Source: Asterias rubens
Taxonomy: Eukaryota > Echinodermata > Asteroidea > Forcipulatida > Asteriidae
NCBI RefSeq assembly: GCF_902459465.1
Contig: NC_047072.1
Location: 17,465,776 to 17,529,775 of the forward strand
Length of the DNA stretch: 64,000 nt
Direction of reading: 5' to 3'
Shown here: in pieces, positions 62,778 through 64,000 of the stretch
Position numbering within the stretch: position 1 is the first letter of the stretch
Layout: the number at the start of each line of letters is the position of its first letter
The notes under the pieces: model-generated
The model's input: the letters and a program-made list of their open reading frames with translations, nothing else
Databases searched by the model: none
Told to the model about the DNA's origin: nothing
Position numbers and translations under genes: made by a program

Positions 62778-63064
62778 TTAAATGCAATGTATATATTTGT
62801 TTTTGTTTTTTAACCGTACGATTGGTTTGATCCTATAATACATGTAACAAGTCTGTGAACATTTCATTTCAAAAGGTGGTCGCGTTTCTCGCGCCCAAAA
62901 TCCGGATATTTGGGATTGATTATTTTTCACAACTACTATTTTTTTGCAAATCAAAAGGGCGTCTTCCTTTTTGTACGTTAACTCAGAAAAATGTTGTAAA
63001 ACAAATTATCTAAGTTTTACGTCTGAGTCATAGTTTGGGAAAACATGGACACCCAGACAGCAAC

Positions 63065-63830
63065 TTAACACACAAACTGGGTGTTAAATACACTGGTGTT
63101 TGACACTTGGTGTGGAGAATAAGAGTAACAATCCAGAGCCACTACTCCTTCAAAAGAGATTTTACTCGACCCGCAAGTTTACTATTCATATTTATATATT
63201 TATAGTTACTTTTACACTGGACACTATTATTTTGGTAATTTGACTGTACTTGCTGTATCTCAACTATGCATAAAATAACAAATCTGTGAAAATTTAAGCT
63301 CAATCGGTCGTCGAATTTGCGAGATAATGATGAAAGAAAAAAACACCATTTTCACACAAAGTTGTGTGCTTTCTGATGCTTGATTTCGAGACCTAAAATC
63401 CTAAACTTGAGGTCTCGAAATCAAATTCGTGGAAAATTACTTCTTTCTCGAAAACTACGTCACTTCAGAGGGAGCTGTTTCTCACAATGTTTTATACCAT
63501 CTGTCTCTCCCCATTACTTGCAATCAAGAAAGATTTTATAATGATAAATATTTTGAGTAATTACCAATAGTGTCCACTGCCTTAAAAACAAAAACTTGGT
63601 AAAATTTACACCAAGGGTTTTGTGAAAAAGAAGACCAATTGAGAATCAAAATTGAAACATATATAGGGTGTTGAATACACTGATGTTTGACATTTTGCAT
63701 GATGTGGAGAATAAGAAAAACTATCCAGAGCCACTACTCATTCAAAAGAAGTTTTACTCGTGCATGGTTGTACCCGCAAGTTTACTATATATATTTATAT
63801 TTAAAGTTACTCTTACACTGGACACTATTG
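63065..63830. repeat. Tandem duplication of a unit flanking TTAA-MITEs
   Basis: GTGTTAAATACACTGGTGTT, GTGGAGAATAAGA, CCAGAGCCACTACTCCTTCA and CCCGCAAGTTTACTAT (63093-63186) recur at 63669-63790. In both copies the unit is followed by TTACACTGGACACTATT, a MITE start. Confidence 0.75.
63213..63581 (+). mobile_element. TTAA-MITE
   Basis: TACACTGGACACTATTATTT start, GAGACCTAAAATCC centre, ACCAATAGTGTCCACTGCC end, TTAA after. Confidence 0.85.
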
Positions 63831-64000
63831 GTAATTAATTTTTTGTCAAAGACCAGTTTCCTCACATATGCATAAAATAACAAATCTGTGAAAATTTGAG
63901 CTCAATTGGTCATCGAAGTTGCGAGATAACAAGGAAAGAAAAAACAACCTTGTCACACGAAGTGTTGTGTGCTCTAAGATACTTGAATTCGAGACCTCAA
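63815..64000 (+). mobile_element. TTAA-MITE, cut by the window end
   Basis: ACACTGGACACTATTGGTAA start and AAATAACAAATCTGTGAAAA core; the sequence stops in the central GAGACCTCAA. Confidence 0.8.

Overview
The window reads as nuclear DNA of an animal: intron-rich, AT-rich, packed with short inverted-repeat transposons, SINE/LINE tails and satellites. The most abundant repeat (about 25 copies, TTAA target duplications, 350-430 bp) matches what I remember of sea-star repeats, so an echinoderm, probably an asteroid, is my best guess. That taxonomic call is from memory and untested.

The recognisable genes are all on the minus strand. An alpha-tubulin cluster fills the middle: gene A (15712-18210), an isolated terminal exon B (22541-23521), gene C (26425-35625), gene D (41363-44340, with a candidate first exon at 47284-47286) and gene E (49094-54280). 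The full genes share one architecture: exon 1 codes only for the initiator Met and ends ATG|GT, exon 2 is 223 bp (217 in A), exon 3 is 149 bp, and exon 4 is about 985 bp and carries the rest. B has an intact splice acceptor but no exons 1-3 of its own. It is a segmental copy of C's terminal exon with its flanks and could act as an alternative last exon of C.

The members differ at post-translational control points. A has lost the Lys40 loop and reads MREA at the N terminus. D ends in Ile instead of Tyr. C and E keep Lys40 and a terminal Tyr, and B also ends in Tyr. Near-identical blocks inside otherwise diverged exons suggest gene conversion.

Other coding material: an intact 280-codon sulfotransferase-like exon (59120-59962, minus), and two phase-compatible exons of an unrecognised minus-strand gene (12218-12279 and 9621-9740). 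West of that, 3.4-9.6 kb is full of local tandem duplications that include exon-like debris.

The rest is repeats: a 4-copy ~600-bp tandem array (3470-6010), twin 7-bp minisatellites (11217-11500), a large AAT microsatellite (29010-29237), a satellite with a 74/75-bp alternating unit (37040-37935), a palindromic minisatellite (47455-47905), an 80-bp satellite (60078-61060), and several MITE families that are often nested in one another.
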